From contig NZ_JAALXT010000006.1 of assembly GCF_011634775.1 (NCBI RefSeq), positions 251,001-315,000 on the forward strand: a DNA stretch of 64,000 bases. The letters are read 5' to 3'. Each line of letters begins with the position of its first letter. The first letter of the stretch is position 1. Positions 46,923 through 56,117 of the stretch are shown here, piece by piece. Made by a program: the position numbers and the translations under genes. The notes beneath the pieces were generated by a model. The model ran no database searches and was not told the origin of the DNA. It saw only the letters and a list, made by a program, of their open reading frames with translations. The DNA is from Thalassoroseus pseudoceratinae (GTDB taxonomy: Bacteria; Planctomycetota; Planctomycetia; Planctomycetales; Planctomycetaceae).

Positions 46923-49900
46923 TCATCGCCCGAACAAGTTCTTCAAGCCTTTGCCAAGTTCGTCTTGAAGTTTCTTCTCGGGAGATTCGCCGCCAAAAAT
47001 CTGATCACGAACTTGTTCCTCGACCGCTCCACCGACTGCCGACTCTGCAAGTCGACGCGCCAGGTCTTGCATCACACGAGCATCGACAGTGGGTCGACTG
47101 AGCGTGCCACCAATCGGTAGTCCGATGACCTGCCCCTTCAGCGGGGCGAGCCATTTGTTTTTCTGAATCCAATCGTCCTGCACCGGGATTTCGGCGACGA
47201 TGGCGAGCGAATCGTCCAGGAGCCCGACTCGCCCACTGGTTCGGATCGGCACATCGTCGATGGCCATCGTCAAACCGCGATGCGTCACAAAGCCTTCGGA
47301 GACGCGGAATTCAATGTTCTGCTTGGGCAGCGTGAGCAATGCTTTCTCCGGGTCGACAATTTGCCCGCCCGCACCACGATTGATGAGTGACTTCACCTGC
47401 TGCGCGACCTTGAACATCTCCGCCGCCACCGGACCGGGCCGCACACGCGCCTGCTCAATTGCCAAGACGCCAGCGGTGTTCATCCGCATGGGGTCGGCAA
47501 GCGGAACCTGACCGCCAGCCAGCCGCAACGAAAATTGCCCGTCCGCACGTGTGGAGTCCGCCAACATCGGAGCCACATACTTCAACCATTGCCCGCACAT
47601 TTCTTGCGAAAGCACGACATTGTTGAGACCACTTCCGTTGTCGATTGTGGCAACCAACGGGTCGCGAAGCGGAAGCGTCGTGCCCAACGATGCCTGTCCC
47701 GTAGCCCCAACCGCGGAAACAATCGATTGATTGAGCGGACCAAGCCGCAAGGCACCGTTGGCAAGATTCGCGGTCAATTCCGATGCCCCACCTTGAAGTC
47801 CGTAGGCACTCACTCCATCCCAACCGATCGAAATGCGAGCGAGCAAATCCTTCGCCACATAGCCCTGCTCACCCGTGGGTGTGAATGCCGGTCCCCGGAT
47901 GGCGAAGTCACGTGTTTGGCGTCCGGTGAATCGCACATCGTTGCCGATCCACGGTCGTAACCGTTCGCTGGCTGAATTCATGTCGCACGCGAATTGTCCT
48001 CTCAGATCGACAAGACACACCGTTGACGGTTGTTTGACCTCACCGACACAATTCAATTCAATCGGTCCGCCCAGCAACGTGAGTCGCTCGAAGACCGCAT
48101 GATCACGGGCGGAGTCGTAAGTTCCTTTGCCTTGGCACGAAACCCGATTGTCAGCGAACAGTGGCGTCCGCGGATCTTGCGGATCGGTCACGACGGGATC
48201 TTCGATTTGCAAATCCCAATCGGCTTGCGTTCGCGACTCCGAAACGGCCAACTGAATCTTTCCGACAGCCGTGCCTTGGGTTTGATATGTCGGCGGCGTG
48301 TTGGGGTCTCGTAACCAGGACAACACGGTCGGCAAATCGCCACGGAAGTTGATGTTCCCGGCGATTGTCGTCGGTGCATTCGGTGCGAATCGGCCATCCA
48401 ATCCGTCCACGCGAAGACTCAACGCGGGACTGGTCCAAACCAATTCGGAAGCCACTGCACGAGCCAACACAGATTGCCACTCGGCTTCCCCTCGGATGCG
48501 GACTTGTCGCTCGTTGAAGTTGATGCCCTCGGCACGAATCCAAAGCGGTGTGAAGTCGGCGATCAAATTTTTCGCCGCGACCCGAACCGGAGAGTATTCG
48601 ACATCGACCGCGATCGCGGTTTGTCCTTGAATGGTCCAACCTTCGAGATCGACGATCGGTTTCAATCGAGTCGCCCATCGCCCGAGATCACCTTTCATTT
48701 CCGCCCGCAGCATCGCGGTGCCGGTGGTGAGGGGCCATTCGCACGCGGCGGTTTGGCGAATGTTGAGGTCATCGTCACCAGAGCGAACTTCAAAAGTCGC
48801 ATTCTTGATCGACTGCGATTCGCCGACGGATAGATAATCTCCGGATGCAGTGATCGTCAGTTGGTCTTCGGTCCATGTTGGTTGACCGGGAATCGCCAGC
48901 GAGAAACCGTTGGCAATTGCCGCAGCGGCTGCTTGCCATTCGCCGGGATTGAGTTGCCGACACGTCAACCGCGATCGCACTTGCCCCGCCAACCGCATGT
49001 CTCCCAGATCGATAAATCGACCGGCTTCTTGTGTGAGACGATTCAAGTCGCATTCGGCTTCCAAGGTGGCATCGTCAATGTGCCCCTCGCCACGGAGTTT
49101 GAGGAAATCGGATTCGCAAAGAATTTCGTCGATTTGCGGACCGGTGTCCGTCATCCTCGCTTTGGCGTCGATCGCGAGCGGATGTTCCCAGACGATCTCC
49201 TGGCCATCGGCGTTGGCAACTAATCGCGAAGTCCCGAAACTGGCATTCCAAACGCGAACGCCGTCGCGGTCCTCCGGCTGAAGCGACGCGGACAACGTGC
49301 CCTCCGTAATTTCCAAACCCTCACGAAGCCGAACCGTTTGCGGCAGCATTTTCGCGAGCCGAGCCAAATCCACAATCGCCGACGCCGTGAGATCCGACTC
49401 GTTGAACGATTGCGTCAATTGATCGAGATTGGAAGACTCACCAGCACGATTGAGATCCACACCGCCTTGCACGTCGATTTTCGCCGCATCGGAATTCAAC
49501 GTGAACTTCGCAATTTTCAGTTGTCCCGCATTCAATTCCAGGTCGGTTTCGGTGGCGAAGAACTCGGCTCGCAATTGCTCCTCGCCAAACCATGCAGGGT
49601 TACCGATCGCGAGTTGCGTGGCGTTGAGTCGACCATTGGTTTTAAGTTGCAACTCCCCGTCAGCTTCCTGCCAATCGAGCTTCAGATCACTCACCAACAC
49701 ACCACCAAGTTGCAACTCGGCAAGAAACCGCCGCAGAGGTTTGGTCAGCGTGCCAAGTCGCAAATCTTGAGTCTTCAACGCCAGATCGCCTTGCCCGATG
49801 CCCAAAGTTTCGTCTTCGATTGGCAGTGTCCACGAAAGTTCGGTGTCGAACTGACCGGCGGTGCCAGGGCTGTCGGGTGAGCCGATTTTCGAGGCGACTT

Positions 49901-50588
49901 TTGCGACGAGCGGTGCCGTTAGTTCGTAGGGTTGCACGAACTCGACAGCCAACTCCGACAGCCAAACCGACTCGGCCGTCTCACCGTCCACGACGGAAAC
50001 CGTGCCTTCGTTGACAACGACATCAAACGACATCGGTGCGTCGCTACTTTCGGCGGCGATCATTTTGGCCAATGTGTCTTCGAGGTTGCTGCCGTCCTCG
50101 TGGAGTCGAACATCGATGTGCGGTCGAGTCAGCGTCCACCGCCCCAATCGCGACGCATCCAACGCGAGTTCCCAGAGTTTCTTGCTACTCTCGACCTGTG
50201 GCACGGTCAGCAGTGGTTCATCTTCGGTGTCGTATCCGGTCACGTCGTACAGGACAACCGGCGCAAACCAACTGAGGGATGCTCCCCCGGTTTCGATGTT
50301 CCCGGAGTAGTCCGCGAAGATCGTGGGAAGAATGTGTTGTCGGAGTTCCGTCTTCGCCACGATCATCGGTGCGACGAACACGAACGCCACCAGCAGCACG
50401 CTGGAAACGAACACGAACCGCACAAATTTTCGGAAACGAGACGGTCGAGGCGTATCGGTATCCGTACCGGGAACGCCAGCATTCGAGGGAACCGCAACCA
50501 CGGCATCACCCGCTGATTTGAGAGACGAAGAAGTGAGATTGAGAAATCGCGAGATCGGATTTCGGTTGTCTGTATCTGCGGAGGACAC
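46923..50588 (-). CDS. AsmA/TamB-like inner-membrane-anchored protein
   Basis: 1221 residues, GTG start with no clear Shine-Dalgarno. After ~50 polar residues comes one membrane segment (FVRFVFVSSVLLVAFVFVAPMIV, ~53-76). The rest is a long succession of beta-strands typical of AsmA-like repeats (ETGGASLSWFAPVVLYDVTG, KFTLNSDAAKIDVQGGVDLN, and near the end ILRIGHDGIF-like and VTHRGLTMAIDDVPIRTSGRVGLLD). Such proteins span the periplasm and move phospholipid or assist outer-membrane assembly. A C-terminal helical stretch (LARRLAESAVGGAVEEQVRDQIF) is separate. Function by architecture only. Confidence 0.75.
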   Translation of the reverse strand: MSSADTDNRNPISRFLNLTSSSLKSAGDAVVAVPSNAGVPGTDTDTPRPSRFRKFVRFVFVSSVLLVAFVFVAPMIVAKTELRQHILPTIFADYSGNIETGGASLSWFAPVVLYDVTGYDTEDEPLLTVPQVESSKKLWELALDASRLGRWTLTRPHIDVRLHEDGSNLEDTLAKMIAAESSDAPMSFDVVVNEGTVSVVDGETAESVWLSELAVEFVQPYELTAPLVAKVASKIGSPDSPGTAGQFDTELSWTLPIEDETLGIGQGDLALKTQDLRLGTLTKPLRRFLAELQLGGVLVSDLKLDWQEADGELQLKTNGRLNATQLAIGNPAWFGEEQLRAEFFATETDLELNAGQLKIAKFTLNSDAAKIDVQGGVDLNRAGESSNLDQLTQSFNESDLTASAIVDLARLAKMLPQTVRLREGLEITEGTLSASLQPEDRDGVRVWNASFGTSRLVANADGQEIVWEHPLAIDAKARMTDTGPQIDEILCESDFLKLRGEGHIDDATLEAECDLNRLTQEAGRFIDLGDMRLAGQVRSRLTCRQLNPGEWQAAAAAIANGFSLAIPGQPTWTEDQLTITASGDYLSVGESQSIKNATFEVRSGDDDLNIRQTAACEWPLTTGTAMLRAEMKGDLGRWATRLKPIVDLEGWTIQGQTAIAVDVEYSPVRVAAKNLIADFTPLWIRAEGINFNERQVRIRGEAEWQSVLARAVASELVWTSPALSLRVDGLDGRFAPNAPTTIAGNINFRGDLPTVLSWLRDPNTPPTYQTQGTAVGKIQLAVSESRTQADWDLQIEDPVVTDPQDPRTPLFADNRVSCQGKGTYDSARDHAVFERLTLLGGPIELNCVGEVKQPSTVCLVDLRGQFACDMNSASERLRPWIGNDVRFTGRQTRDFAIRGPAFTPTGEQGYVAKDLLARISIGWDGVSAYGLQGGASELTANLANGALRLGPLNQSIVSAVGATGQASLGTTLPLRDPLVATIDNGSGLNNVVLSQEMCGQWLKYVAPMLADSTRADGQFSLRLAGGQVPLADPMRMNTAGVLAIEQARVRPGPVAAEMFKVAQQVKSLINRGAGGQIVDPEKALLTLPKQNIEFRVSEGFVTHRGLTMAIDDVPIRTSGRVGLLDDSLAIVAEIPVQDDWIQKNKWLAPLKGQVIGLPIGGTLSRPTVDARVMQDLARRLAESAVGGAVEEQVRDQIFGGESPEKKLQDELGKGLKNLFGR

Positions 50589-50737
50589 GAAGAAGCTTCG
50601 TGCTTCGTCGTCACCACGAAACAGAACCCGAACCGATCAAGTTTCAGTTTTTAACAGAGAGGATAGAACGGCCTGAGTGCAGCCGTTCGCGCGGGATGAT
50701 ACTCAGGAATGGAAAAGTGAACAAGACCGAAACCGTT

Positions 50738-51841
50738 TCATCCGAACGGATGAAATGCCAGACTAAATGTGTCCGCGACGGCTTGGTTGGTCACCTGGCG
50801 ATCGTGCATGTTCACCGCGGCCGCGATGCCCGGCGTTTGTGTGGCGGCGGTTTCCAGACCGTCGTTGGCGATGCGGAGCACGTACGGAAACGTCACGTTG
50901 CACAACGCGTACGTGCTGGTCCGACCGACGGCACCGGGCATGTTCGTCACGCAGTAATGAACGATGCTGTCGACAATGTAGGTCGGCTCGGCGTGTGTGG
51001 TTGGTCGCGTGGTTTCAATGCATCCGCCCTGATCGACGGCCACATCAATGATCACCGCACCGGGTTTCATCAGTTTCAAATCCGCTTTGGAAACCAACTT
51101 CGGTGCCCGTGCGCCAGGAATGAGGACGGCTCCGATGACGAGGTCGGCCAACTGAAGTTGTTCGCGGATGTTGTGACGATCAGAAAACAACGTGTTCACG
51201 TTCGCGGGCATGATGTCTTCGAGATACCGTAGCCGATCGACGTTGATATCGAGAATCGCCACATCCGCCTGAAACCCGGCGGCAATCTGAGCGGCGTTCT
51301 TGCCGACGACTCCGCCGCCGAGAATCACAATATGGGCCGGCGGCACACCGGGCACACCGCCGAGCAAAATTCCGCGGCCTTCCTGCGGACGCTCCAAGAA
51401 CTTGGCTCCTTCTTGGATACTCATTCGCCCGGCGACTTCGCTCATCGGCGTGAGCAACGGCAAATCACCGCTCGGTCCCCGCAGAGTTTCGTAGGCGATG
51501 GCCGTGACACCGGTGTCCAAAACGCTGCGAGTCAGGACTTCATCCGCAGCGAAATGGAAATACGTGAACAGCATTTGATCAGCCCGCAACATTGGCCATT
51601 CCGACGGCTGCGGCTCTTTGACTTTCACTACGAGTTCCGCATTGGCGAACACCTCTTCGGCGGTCTCGACGATTTCCGCACCGTTTTCCACGTACAATTG
51701 GTCCGCAATGCCGCTCCCCAGACCGGCTCCCTTTTGAACCAACACACGATGCCCGGCCGCCGTCAGTTCTTCCACACCGACCGGCAACAATGCCACACGG
51801 TACTCGTCTTGTTTGATCTCGCTGGGGACACCGACGATCAT
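50738..51841 (-). CDS. ald: Alanine dehydrogenase
   Basis: 367 residues from ATG 51841; longer in-frame starts read poorly. N-terminal MIVGVPSEIKQDEYRVALLP is the family signature, and HIVILGGGVVGKNAAQIAAG is the NAD-binding Rossmann loop. The enzyme interconverts alanine with pyruvate and ammonia. Conserved VPPAHIV and GGCIETTRPTTHAEP blocks are present. It lies alone, diverging from the LURP-one-like gene. Confidence 0.95.
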   Translation of the reverse strand: MIVGVPSEIKQDEYRVALLPVGVEELTAAGHRVLVQKGAGLGSGIADQLYVENGAEIVETAEEVFANAELVVKVKEPQPSEWPMLRADQMLFTYFHFAADEVLTRSVLDTGVTAIAYETLRGPSGDLPLLTPMSEVAGRMSIQEGAKFLERPQEGRGILLGGVPGVPPAHIVILGGGVVGKNAAQIAAGFQADVAILDINVDRLRYLEDIMPANVNTLFSDRHNIREQLQLADLVIGAVLIPGARAPKLVSKADLKLMKPGAVIIDVAVDQGGCIETTRPTTHAEPTYIVDSIVHYCVTNMPGAVGRTSTYALCNVTFPYVLRIANDGLETAATQTPGIAAAVNMHDRQVTNQAVADTFSLAFHPFG

Positions 51842-52074
51842 GGTGATGAACTTTCGAAGAAAAAATGGTCCGATTCCACGTCTGAAACGTAGAGTAATTC
51901 TAGAGCCCGTTTCGATGATGTGTACCGCTGAAGAACGGGAATCCATCAGCCGAAACACAGCCAATCGTCAGGCGGTCTCGAACATCATTCGTCGGAACGG
52001 TTGGTATTGCAACATCCTTCTCAAATCACCATATCAACGCCAATCAATCCGCAAGGGCTACTGGGAAATCAGAC

Positions 52075-52635
52075 ATGAGCAAAGAATACACCATTCGCCG
52101 CAAGGTCTTCACACTCTTCGGCGCGAAGTTTCACATCTACAATTCCGCCGGTGACCTGATTGGTTTCAGCAAGCAGAAGGCGTTCAAACTCAAGGAAGAC
52201 ATTCGGATTTACACCGACGAAACCATGAGCGACGAACGCTTGCTGATTTCCGCCCGTAGCGTGATCGACTTCTCAGCGGCCTACGATGTGATCGACAGCC
52301 GGACGAATGAAACCGTGGGCACGTTGCAGCGGAAAGGGTTTAGTTCGATGTTCCGCGACAGTTGGGAAGTCATGGATGAAGACGGACATCCCGCGGGGAA
52401 GATTCAGGAAGACAGCGCGTTCTATGCGTTTATCCGGCGGTTCGGCATGAACTTCCTACCGCAAGCCTTTCACATGGACGATATCGACGGTCACGAAGTT
52501 GCACATTTCCGCACGCACTTCAATCCGTTCATCCACAAGATGACGGTCAGCGTTCATGACGATGCTTCGGTGCCGCCCATGTTGGTATTGGCTGCGGGGA
52601 TCTTAATGGTCGCAATCGAGGGACGCCAACAGTAG
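52075..52635 (+). CDS. LURP-one-related (tubby-like fold) protein
   Basis: 186 residues in a single beta-barrel-type domain: EYTIRRKVFTLFGAKFHIYNSAGDLIGFSKQKAFKLKEDIRIY, then FSAAYDVIDSRTNETVGTLQRKGF and the C-terminal hydrophobic helix PPMLVLAAGILMVA. This pattern fits the LURP-one/scramblase-like superfamily, whose barrel surrounds a hydrophobic central helix. A role at the membrane is likely but the function is unknown. Confidence 0.7.
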   Translation: MSKEYTIRRKVFTLFGAKFHIYNSAGDLIGFSKQKAFKLKEDIRIYTDETMSDERLLISARSVIDFSAAYDVIDSRTNETVGTLQRKGFSSMFRDSWEVMDEDGHPAGKIQEDSAFYAFIRRFGMNFLPQAFHMDDIDGHEVAHFRTHFNPFIHKMTVSVHDDASVPPMLVLAAGILMVAIEGRQQ

Positions 52636-52660
52636 CCGCGTCCCTCGAAACCGATGTCGT

Positions 52661-54076
52661 TCAACCGGTGGTGATTTTCTCGTACGCTTCACCTTCGTTG
52701 AGGGTGGGGCGTTCGGGTCGGCCTTTGTAATGGTAGACGACTTCCATGTGATGCAGACCCAGCAAGTGCAGAATCGTCGCATGGAGATCGTGCACGTGCA
52801 GACGATCTTCGATCGCATGAAGACCAAGTTCGTCGGTCGCTCCGATGGTCTGACCGCCTTTCACACCACCACCGGCCATCCACATCGTGAATCCGGTGGT
52901 ATTGTGATCGCGACCGTTGCCCTTCTCGCTCATCGGTGTGCGGCCGAATTCGCCGCCCCAGATCACAAGCGTGTCATCGAGCATGCCGCGTTGTTTGAGA
53001 TCGGTCAGGAGTGCGGCAACGGGTTTGTCGCTCTCGGCACAGCGGTCGGCGTGGTTCCGTTCGATGTTGGAGTGGGCGTCCCACTTACTACCGGAACCGT
53101 GATAAAGTTGCACGAATCGCACGCCGCGTTCGACCAATCGTCGAGCAAGCAGACAGTTCCGACCGAAAGCAGCGGTTTTCTTTTCGTTCAAGCCGTAAAG
53201 GTCCTGGGTCTCTTTGGTTTCCGCAGTCAAGTCGATGGCCGACGGAGCCGTCGCTTGCATCCGGAACGCTAATTCATACGCGGCGATTCGGGCATCCAAT
53301 TCGGTTTGGAATCCCCGTGGTTGGGCGTGCTGACTGTTGAGTTGGTTCAGAAAGTCCAACTTCGACGTCTGACGCCGATCCGAAACGCCCTTCGGAGCCG
53401 ATAGGTTCGGAATCGGGCTGCCCGACGGCGAAAGATGGGTGCCCTGATAAACCGCCGGCATGAAACCGGTGCCCCAGTTTCGCGGACCGTTCGTTGGTTT
53501 GGTCGCGGAATCGGTCATCACCACAAATGCCGGTAGTGATTGGTTCTCCGTACCAAGACCATAACTGACCCACGCACCGAGACTCGGTCGCCCGGCGACC
53601 GGCGTGCCGGTATTCATCTGGCAAACACCGCCCGAGTGGTTGATGCCATCGGTCCAACACGAACGAATCACGGCAATGTCGTCGACACACTTCGCGGTCT
53701 CGGGCAGCCAATCCGAGACCCAAGTGCCGGATTCCCCGTGCTGCTTCCATTTCCGTTTGGAACCGAGCAACGGGGCGTTGTACTCGCCCATCGGTGTGAT
53801 GACCTCACCGAAACTGTCCGGCAGTTGTTGACCGGCCAACTCGTTGAGTTTCGGCTTCGGATCAAACGTGTCCATCTGGCTGGGACCGCCCTCCATGAAC
53901 AGAAAGATCACGTTCTTTGCGGTCGGCTGAAAGTGCGTCTGCTTTGGAGCGTATGGCGAAGTGCTCGCGGAGGCTTGTTCCGATTGCAGCAGATGAGCCA
54001 GGGCAATCGAACCAAAACCCGTACCGCCCTTGAGCAGGAATTCACGGCGAGAGGAGTAACGCGGAATATGAGGCAT
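52661..54076 (-). CDS. DUF1501 secreted protein, Tat-dependent
   Basis: 471 residues from ATG 54076; a TTG at 54118 would add 14. The N-terminus SSRREFLLKGGTGFGSIALAHLL is a twin-arginine signal. DUF1501 blocks are present: KNVIFLFMEGGPSQMDTFDPKP, SCWTDGINHSGGVCQMNTG, RGVRFVQLYHGSGSKWDAH and VIWGGEFGRTP. DUF1501 proteins have an alkaline-phosphatase-like fold and in planctomycetes usually pair with DUF1549/DUF1553 cytochrome-like partners. No such partner lies next to it here. Confidence 0.92.
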   Translation of the reverse strand: MPHIPRYSSRREFLLKGGTGFGSIALAHLLQSEQASASTSPYAPKQTHFQPTAKNVIFLFMEGGPSQMDTFDPKPKLNELAGQQLPDSFGEVITPMGEYNAPLLGSKRKWKQHGESGTWVSDWLPETAKCVDDIAVIRSCWTDGINHSGGVCQMNTGTPVAGRPSLGAWVSYGLGTENQSLPAFVVMTDSATKPTNGPRNWGTGFMPAVYQGTHLSPSGSPIPNLSAPKGVSDRRQTSKLDFLNQLNSQHAQPRGFQTELDARIAAYELAFRMQATAPSAIDLTAETKETQDLYGLNEKKTAAFGRNCLLARRLVERGVRFVQLYHGSGSKWDAHSNIERNHADRCAESDKPVAALLTDLKQRGMLDDTLVIWGGEFGRTPMSEKGNGRDHNTTGFTMWMAGGGVKGGQTIGATDELGLHAIEDRLHVHDLHATILHLLGLHHMEVVYHYKGRPERPTLNEGEAYEKITTG

Positions 54077-54186
54077 GGCAGTAGGATCCCATTGTTCGAC
54101 ATCGACGTATCTAGACAATCTTAAACGATCCCGAGACGTTTGTCGCGGTAGAAATCTGCATCGGCGTTAGATCAGGAGGCAAATTG

Positions 54187-54762
54187 ATGAATCATGACCA
54201 CTGGAAAACTTTCGACGTCAACGCTCTGCAAACGCGAATTGACGCCGGTTGGCAGCCGAAGTACCTGTTCTTCTGGGGACACACCCCGAACGGTGATCAA
54301 CCGGTCGGAAAATGGTGTTTCAGCCAATGGTGGGAAGTACCGTTCATCGTTGACGAGGAAACCTACCAAACCGCCGAACACTACATGATGGCGGAAAAGG
54401 CCCGTTTGTTCGATGACGAACCGGCTCGAGAAGCCATCATCGCATCTTCACACCCCGGCGAAGCAAAGAAGTTGGGTCGTGCCGTTCATGGGTTTGATGA
54501 AGCCGTCTGGAAACAAAAACGCTTTGAAATCGTTGTAGCAGGTAATTTGGCCAAGTTCAGCCAACACCAAGACTTACGAGATTTCTTGTTGGGAACCGGT
54601 GCCCGAGTATTGGTCGAGGCAAGTCCGCGAGATCGGATTTGGGGCATCGGCATGGGTGAACGCAACCCGAGTGCCACAAATCCCAGCGAATGGCGAGGGT
54701 TGAATCTCTTGGGATTCGCACTAATGTGCGTACGTCAGCGATTACGAGACGTCGGCGACTGA
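54187..54762 (+). CDS. NADAR-family (YbiA-like) protein
   Basis: 191 residues from ATG 54187, preceded by AGGAGG. Family blocks are FFWGHTPNG, CFSQWWEVPFIVDEETYQTAEHYMMAEKARLF, GFDEAVWKQKRFEIVVAGNLAKFSQ and the C-terminal GIGMGERNPSATNPSEWRGLNLLGFALM. NADAR proteins hydrolyse N-glycosidic bonds in unstable riboflavin intermediates, and some remove ADP-ribose from guanine in DNA. It is convergent with an ArsR regulator and has no DarT-like neighbour, so the housekeeping role is more likely. Confidence 0.9.
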   Translation: MNHDHWKTFDVNALQTRIDAGWQPKYLFFWGHTPNGDQPVGKWCFSQWWEVPFIVDEETYQTAEHYMMAEKARLFDDEPAREAIIASSHPGEAKKLGRAVHGFDEAVWKQKRFEIVVAGNLAKFSQHQDLRDFLLGTGARVLVEASPRDRIWGIGMGERNPSATNPSEWRGLNLLGFALMCVRQRLRDVGD

Positions 54763-54763
54763 A

Positions 54764-55081
54764 TCACTTCGGGATTTCGATGCGGCAACAACCGAGATCG
54801 ATAAAATCGTTCGATTTGGCATTCTCGGCGAGTTCGAGTGTGCCTTCGCTCAACCGGTAGACCGCGAATCGGCCGTTCTTCGTTCGCTCGACGATACTCG
54901 CGTTGCGGAGCACTCCCAAATGATGTGAAACGGTGACGATCTCCGTCTCGATCGCCTCACAAATTTCACTGACGGTCATCGGGCCCGCACGCAGACAGTC
55001 CACAATCCGTAGCCGCAACGGTTCTCCCAATGCTTTCAGCTTTTGGGCGCATGTGGTGGATTGCAGCCGATCTTCCGTCAT
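54764..55081 (-). CDS. ArsR-family transcriptional regulator
   Basis: 105 residues from ATG 55081. Winged-helix HTH typical of ArsR: LKALGEPLRLRIVDCL, MTVSEICEAIETEIVTVSHHLGVLRNASIVERTKNGRFAVYRL. Two cysteines sit near the C-terminus (LGCCRIEIPK) and one at the N-terminus (TTCAQKL), which could form a metal- or thiol-sensing site. No obvious metal transporter is adjacent. Stop is two bases from the NADAR stop. Confidence 0.88.
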   Translation of the reverse strand: MTEDRLQSTTCAQKLKALGEPLRLRIVDCLRAGPMTVSEICEAIETEIVTVSHHLGVLRNASIVERTKNGRFAVYRLSEGTLELAENAKSNDFIDLGCCRIEIPK

Positions 55082-55189
55082 GAAATCGCCCGGCTTGAAG
55101 AAGGGGGGAGTGTGTTGAACTCCGGCGATCATACGAGATTCGCACACCCCACTCAATCCACGGATTCGGCCCGATTCGTGTCGACCAAA

Positions 55190-55882
55190 TTACCGAGTTC
55201 GTCGCGGTGCATCCGGTTTGAACGGGTCGATGTCCGCTTGTGGAGCCGGTTGCGGTGCTTGTTGCTCCGTTCGGGGCAGCGGTTGTCTTGGCACGCTTTG
55301 CTCGCCCTGGGCGTTCGGCCGAACCGTTCGGGTTCCCGGGGCTGGTGGGTCGGGAATGGGTGGCGGTGTGGGCCACACTTCCGGTTGCATGACTTCGTAC
55401 GGCTCGTGTGGGGTGCCGTTGTGAACCGTAACGGTTCCGACCGGCGAGGAAAAACCGGGGAAACTCGACTCCGCACCGATCAAACCGCCATTGGGATCGG
55501 TCGAAAGCACCACTTCCCGCAGTCCTTCCCGACCATCCGCCGACGCTGCCACCGCACCAGCACTGAAGCCGTTAAACCAAGCGATCGTCTTCGAATCCCC
55601 TTCCTGAGAGGAATAACACGCCGACTGGTATTTCTTGGGCGGAACAACCGGAGGTTGACCGGTGCCACCACCGCACACGTCAGAATATCCGTCGAGAAAA
55701 CCGTCCTTGAAGGCTCCGCGATGCGGTCCATCGTACTGCGAACCACATCCATGCCAAGCGCCCTTCGCCAACACGCGGTCTCGCATGTCCATCAGGCAGC
55801 GGTTCGGCAGCAACGTGCCCGCGCCGCATCCGCAGCAAACCAAGCCCAATTGCATCACCAATAGCATGCGAAGTTGCAGCAT
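55190..55882 (-). CDS. Secreted Cys- and Pro-rich protein, function unknown
   Basis: 230 residues from ATG 55882 (a TTG at 55900 is possible). Start MLQLRMLLVMQLGLVCCGCGAG is a lipoprotein-like signal. The mature part has several cysteines (NRCLMDMRD, GCGSQ, DVCGGGTG, SACYSS), a repeated pattern FKDGFLDGY and WFNGFSAGA, and ends in a Pro/Gln-rich low-complexity tail (PTPPPIPDPPAPG, EQQAPQPAPQAD). Similar short secreted proteins with xxGFxxG motifs are common in planctomycetes. Probably envelope-associated. Confidence 0.65.
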   Translation of the reverse strand: MLQLRMLLVMQLGLVCCGCGAGTLLPNRCLMDMRDRVLAKGAWHGCGSQYDGPHRGAFKDGFLDGYSDVCGGGTGQPPVVPPKKYQSACYSSQEGDSKTIAWFNGFSAGAVAASADGREGLREVVLSTDPNGGLIGAESSFPGFSSPVGTVTVHNGTPHEPYEVMQPEVWPTPPPIPDPPAPGTRTVRPNAQGEQSVPRQPLPRTEQQAPQPAPQADIDPFKPDAPRRTR

Positions 55883-56117
55883 CTTCTTAGTCGCCTTCAA
55901 AACCGACGAAACAATCCTCGAACCAGACGCAAAGCGCGGTTCTAAGCATCGTGTCGGCTAATCCGGTTAGGCAACTTGAGAAAAGTTTGCGGAAAAATTC
56001 CGGTTGTACGGGTTAAGCCGGATTGCGGTCTTGATGTCTCCGATCCGAACCCAAAAACGCCGTTGTCACCAGGCTGGCTTCTCGCCGCTAAAGTTCACCC
56101 CGTACGTCTTGATGCAC

